Source of the DNA: Armatimonadota bacterium
Lineage (GTDB): Bacteria > Armatimonadota > Hebobacteria > Hebobacterales > WVXJ01
NCBI GenBank assembly: GCA_011773575.1
Contig: WVXJ01000161.1
Coordinates: 22,557-30,088, forward strand
DNA length: 7,532 nucleotides
Direction: 5' to 3'
The notes under the pieces are model-generated. The model was not told the origin of the DNA. It saw only the letters and a program-made list of their open reading frames with translations, and searched no databases. Positions within the stretch are counted from its first letter, which is position 1; each line of letters starts with the position of its first letter. A program made the translations under genes and the position numbers. Below are positions 4,578 through 7,532 of this stretch, piece by piece.

Positions 4578-5605
4578 TCCAATCCTATCTTACGAGATTG
4601 CTGGATAAAACGGATTTGAGCCGCCAGGAGGCGCAAACCGCCATGCTGGAGATAATGGGGGGTGAAGTGGGCCCGGCAACGATGGCCGGTTTTCTTATTG
4701 CACTCCGCATGAAAGGAGAAACGGTAGATGAAATCACCGGATTTGCGGAGGCGATGAGGGAGAAGATGGCCCCCGTCTCCCCGAAAGCGCGGCCCCTTGT
4801 GGATACTTGCGGAACAGGCGGAGACAAAGTCAATACATTCAATATCTCTACAGCGGCGGCCTTAGTGGCGGCCGGCGCGGGTGTTGCGATTGCCAAACAC
4901 GGCAACCGCGCGGTCAGCAGCGCTTGCGGCAGCGCGGATGTACTTGAGGCATTGGGGGTAAAGCTTGCACTTACCCCTCAGCAGATTGCTGACTGTATTG
5001 ATGAAGTCGGTATCGGCTTCATGTTCGCGCCCGGGCTGCATCCCGCCATGAAACACGCCATGCCGGTTCGAAAGGAAATGGGGGTTCGCACCGTATTCAA
5101 TCTCTTGGGTCCGCTGGCGAATCCCGCCTGTGCCCAGGCTCAGGTGCTTGGAGTCTATGCCCCGGCACTCACCGAATCTCACGCCAAAGTCCTGAAAAAC
5201 CTCGGCTCTCAAAGGGCCCTGGTGGTGCACGGAATGGAAGGGCTGGACGAAATCTCCACGGCCGGTCCCACACAGATCAGCGAACTGGTTGATGGAGAGG
5301 TTAAGACCTATGTTGTTTCTCCCGAGGAATTCGACCTGCCGCGGGTTGACATTGAAGATCTGCGCTGTGGCGCCAATGCGCAGGAAAATGCCGATATGCT
5401 GATAGAAGTGCTGCAGGGGAAAGCCGGGCCCAGAAGAGACGCGGTTCTCTTGAATTCTGCGGCAGCCTTGATTGCGGCGGGCAAGGCGTCCGATTTCGCC
5501 CAAGGTCTGAAGATGGCCGCAGAAGCGGTTGATTCCGGGCATGCGCTGCAGAAACTGGAATCTCTCCGCGCCTACACCGAGAAGGCGGCCGCGGAGCAAG
5601 CCTGA
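4574..5605 (+). CDS. trpD: Anthranilate phosphoribosyltransferase
   Basis: Transfers the phosphoribosyl group of PRPP to anthranilate, giving N-(5-phosphoribosyl)anthranilate. 343 residues, the usual length for a single-domain TrpD. A small helical N-terminal domain (to about residue 70) is followed by CGTGGDK at 79-85 (PRPP pyrophosphate loop), NIST at 90-93, KHGNRAVSSACGSADVLE at 108-125, RTVFNLLGPL at 172-181 and GLDE at 223-226 (metal-binding acidic pair). The ATG overlaps the trpG stop (ATGA), with AGGAGG at 4563-4568 giving a strong ribosome-binding site, so translation is probably coupled to trpG. No defects are visible. Confidence 0.97.
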   Translation: MIQSYLTRLLDKTDLSRQEAQTAMLEIMGGEVGPATMAGFLIALRMKGETVDEITGFAEAMREKMAPVSPKARPLVDTCGTGGDKVNTFNISTAAALVAAGAGVAIAKHGNRAVSSACGSADVLEALGVKLALTPQQIADCIDEVGIGFMFAPGLHPAMKHAMPVRKEMGVRTVFNLLGPLANPACAQAQVLGVYAPALTESHAKVLKNLGSQRALVVHGMEGLDEISTAGPTQISELVDGEVKTYVVSPEEFDLPRVDIEDLRCGANAQENADMLIEVLQGKAGPRRDAVLLNSAAALIAAGKASDFAQGLKMAAEAVDSGHALQKLESLRAYTEKAAAEQA

Positions 5606-5649
5606 GAATGTCGAGACGGTTGCTAACCCTGCTTCAGTGAGAGTCAAAA

Positions 5650-6423
5650 GTGCCACTGGAAGAAATCCTTGCCCACAAGAAGAAGGAGATTGAGAGACTG
5701 AAGATAAGTCCTGAATTGTTGGCTCCGCCGCCGCTTCCGACATTCAAGAGAAGGGGATTCGCTGCGGCACTCCGTTCCTCTGGCGAAATACGGCTCATCG
5801 CGGAAATAAAGCGCCGCTCTCCTTCACGCGGAGATTTGAGGCCTGATCTTGATCCCGCGCAACTTGCCGCTTCCTACGAAACTGCAGGCGCCTCCGCCAT
5901 CTCGGTACTTACTGAAGAGCATTTCTTTGGCGGCAGCCTGGCTGACCTTCAGAAGGCGCGTGCAGCCGCCTCTCTTCCGGTGCTGCGAAAGGACTTCATC
6001 CTAGACGAGACCCAGATCTGGCAGGTGGCGGGAAAGAATGGAACAGATGCGCTGCTTCTCATTGTCGCCGCGCTTTCCGAAGAGCGACTGAAGGCCCTGC
6101 TCGCCGAAGCAGGGCGATACGGGATAGATTGTCTGGTCGAAGTACACTCGGAAGAAGAGGTGGATGTTGCTTTGCGCGCGGACGCGGAAATCATCGGCAT
6201 CAATAACCGGAACCTAAAGACTTTCGACATTGATCTCAAGACAACCGCGCGCTTGTGCAATCTCATTCCGGCCGGCAAGGTGGTTGTCAGCGAAAGCGGG
6301 ATTCACAGCCGTGATGATGTGGCTTGGTTGCAGGGGCTGGGGATAGATGCTATTCTGGTCGGCGAGACGCTGATGCAAAGCCCTGAACCGGCCCAAAAGG
6401 TACGGGAATTACTTGGGCGGTAG
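5650..6423 (+). CDS. trpC: Indole-3-glycerol-phosphate synthase
   Basis: A TIM-barrel enzyme closing the indole ring from the ribulose-phosphate product of TrpF. 257 residues, normal for a monofunctional TrpC. The active-site set is complete: Glu52 and Lys54 (AEIKRRSPSRG), Lys114 (VLRKDFILD), Glu164 (LVEVHS), Asn185 (GINNRNL), and Glu215 with Ser216 (VSESGIHS); the phosphate site ends with ILVGETLM. The start is GTG at 5650: an in-frame TGA at 5638-5640 rules out anything further upstream, and LEEILAHK is the usual N-terminus. The ribosome-binding site is weak (GTGAGAG near 5637-5643). It lies 44 nt after trpD with no terminator between them, so it is in the same operon. Confidence 0.96.
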   Translation: MPLEEILAHKKKEIERLKISPELLAPPPLPTFKRRGFAAALRSSGEIRLIAEIKRRSPSRGDLRPDLDPAQLAASYETAGASAISVLTEEHFFGGSLADLQKARAAASLPVLRKDFILDETQIWQVAGKNGTDALLLIVAALSEERLKALLAEAGRYGIDCLVEVHSEEEVDVALRADAEIIGINNRNLKTFDIDLKTTARLCNLIPAGKVVVSESGIHSRDDVAWLQGLGIDAILVGETLMQSPEPAQKVRELLGR

Positions 6424-6454
6424 CCAGATAAACTCAGATTAGGCGTCTTTTAGA

Positions 6455-7108
6455 GTGCAGGCACTAGTCAAAATCTGTGGGACTACCAATTTGGATGATG
6501 CATTATGCGCGGTTGAGGCCGGCGCGGATGCTCTTGGTTTCGTCTTTGCGAAGAGTCCCCGGCAGGTCGAGCCCGAACAGGTAAAGGAAATAACCTCACA
6601 GCTCCCGTCCCATGTACTCTCCGTGGGCGTGTTTGTAAATGGTTCGTTGAGGACAATTCTAACCACAGTAGCAGCATCGGGAGTAAAGGCAGTGCAGCTA
6701 CACGGTGATGAACCTCCTGAAGCGGTCGAAGAAATATCTCAGCATATGCCAACATATGAAAAAGAAACCGCCGGGTGGCCTCTGCTGGTAAAAGTCTTTG
6801 CGCCGCGCCAGGAAAGTGATTTGGAGATACTGGAAAAATACACTGCCGCACAGGCATTTCTGATTGACGCCCATGTCGAAGGTGTAAGGGGTGGTACCGG
6901 CAAGCGCGCGGATTGGGGCCTGGCAAAAGCGGCAAAGAAATATGGCCGGGTAATCCTGGCAGGAGGCTTGAGCCCTGAAAATATAGGCGAAGCGCTCTCC
7001 CAGGTTGATCCTTTTGGCGTGGATATCATCAGCGGCGTGGAAGCCGCGCCGGGCAAGAAGGATCCCGTGAAGGTCAGAGAATTCGTCCGACTGGTGAGGG
7101 GAATATGA
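6455..7108 (+). CDS. trpF: Phosphoribosylanthranilate isomerase
   Basis: A TIM-barrel isomerase converting N-(5-phosphoribosyl)anthranilate to the ribulose-phosphate (CdRP) used by TrpC. 217 residues, typical. The catalytic general base Cys8 is in VKICG and the general acid Asp138 in FLIDAH. GGTGK at 146-150, QLHGDE at 81-86 and LAGGLSPENI at 168-177 are conserved. The segment DIISGVEAAPGKKD near 190-203 is the usual phosphate-side motif with Ile where many homologues have Ser. The start is GTG at 6455; an in-frame TAG at 6440-6442 excludes earlier starts, and no good ribosome-binding site is visible (AGG 6441-6443 is too far). It is 31 nt after trpC and overlaps trpB by four bases. Confidence 0.95.
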   Translation: MQALVKICGTTNLDDALCAVEAGADALGFVFAKSPRQVEPEQVKEITSQLPSHVLSVGVFVNGSLRTILTTVAASGVKAVQLHGDEPPEAVEEISQHMPTYEKETAGWPLLVKVFAPRQESDLEILEKYTAAQAFLIDAHVEGVRGGTGKRADWGLAKAAKKYGRVILAGGLSPENIGEALSQVDPFGVDIISGVEAAPGKKDPVKVREFVRLVRGI

Positions 7109-7532
7109 GTCAGAAGACAAATGATGCGCTGGGACATTTCGGCGAGTTTGGCGGAATTTATGTCCCTGATACTTTGATGACCCCATTGTTGGAGGTGGCC
7201 GAGGCCTATGAAGAAGCTCGCCAGGATCCCGATTTCCAGCAGGAATTGAGTTATTATCTCAGAGAGTACGTGGGCCGGCCCACTCCATTGACTTACTGTC
7301 CGCGGCTCAGTGAGGCGTGTGGAAAGGCAAAGATATACCTCAAGCGAGAGGACCTCGCCCACACCGGTTCCCACAAAATCAACAACTGCATCGGCCAGGG
7401 CCTGCTCGCTAAGCGCATGGGCCGCAAGAAAGTCATGGCGGAGACCGGCGCGGGGCAGCATGGTGTAGCCGTTGCCACTGTTGCGGCCTTGCTGGGAATG
7501 GAATGTGATGTCTATATGGGGGAAGAAGACAC
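7105..7532 (+). CDS. trpB: Tryptophan synthase beta chain, 3'-truncated by window edge
   Basis: PLP enzyme joining indole (made by TrpA) to serine to give tryptophan. The frame opens at ATG 7105, overlapping the trpF stop as ATGA, with GGTGAGGGG (7093-7101) upstream. It has no stop before the window end: 142 full codons of an expected 390-400 or so are present. FGEFGGIYVPDTLM at 12-25 is the family N-terminus. LKREDLAHTGSHKINN at 79-94 contains the PLP-binding Lys91, and ETGAGQHG at 113-120 holds the catalytic Glu113. This is the standard TrpB1 type. trpA probably follows beyond the window (inferred from common trp operon order). Confidence 0.97.
   Translation, partial: MSQKTNDALGHFGEFGGIYVPDTLMTPLLEVAEAYEEARQDPDFQQELSYYLREYVGRPTPLTYCPRLSEACGKAKIYLKREDLAHTGSHKINNCIGQGLLAKRMGRKKVMAETGAGQHGVAVATVAALLGMECDVYMGEED

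Noticed and set aside
4862..5743. Long minus-strand open frame opposite trpD and the start of trpC
   Set aside because: It lies entirely opposite genes with intact family motifs and resembles no known protein; it is a codon-bias shadow. The same applies to the minus-strand frames opposite trpE and trpF.

Overview
The window is bacterial, moderately GC-rich chromosomal DNA. Its main content is a tryptophan biosynthesis operon in the order trpE-trpG-trpD-trpC-trpF-trpB, cut off inside trpB by the right edge. Free-standing trpG, trpD, trpC and trpF genes (no GD or CF fusions) and a leader-peptide attenuator suggest a Gram-negative-type bacterium. The repeat-filled gap upstream carries GTAGGGCGGGG-type palindromes that I associate with uncultured lineages. 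I cannot place the organism more precisely from the sequence alone.

Layout. Positions 2-886 hold the C-terminal part of a Y-family DNA polymerase IV (DinB) whose start lies left of the window. It overlaps by 73 nt a complete DUF72 (YecE-like) gene at 814-1611. From the last codons of that gene to about 2145 there is no convincing gene. This stretch is a mosaic of short palindromic repeats in both orientations: at least three tandem-like heads (1595-1769), several GC-rich hairpin units (1900-2106), a chimeric hairpin (1843-1879) and a separate inverted pair (1777-1801 and 2115-2141).

The trp control region follows at 2175-2360. It has a promoter (TTGACA, 17 nt, TAGGAT), a 26-codon leader ORF with Trp-Val-Trp at codons 11-13, and a set of mutually exclusive RNA pairings ending in a strong intrinsic terminator. 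This matches ribosome-mediated attenuation: stalling at the Trp codons should free segment 2 to pair with segment 3, and completed translation should let the 3:4 terminator form. The promoter places the expected transcription start on or next to the leader ATG, so the leader ORF may be translated from a leaderless RNA. A 128-nt spacer with a TATAAT box separates the terminator from trpE.

The operon encodes the chorismate-to-tryptophan route. TrpE and TrpG make anthranilate, TrpD adds phosphoribosyl, TrpF isomerises, TrpC closes the indole ring, and TrpB (with TrpA, presumably downstream) makes tryptophan. G/D and F/B overlap by ATGA. C and F start at GTG after short gaps with weak ribosome-binding sites. 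All active-site motifs I checked are intact. TrpE keeps an LLES-type motif associated with tryptophan feedback, so control probably acts on both transcription and enzyme activity.
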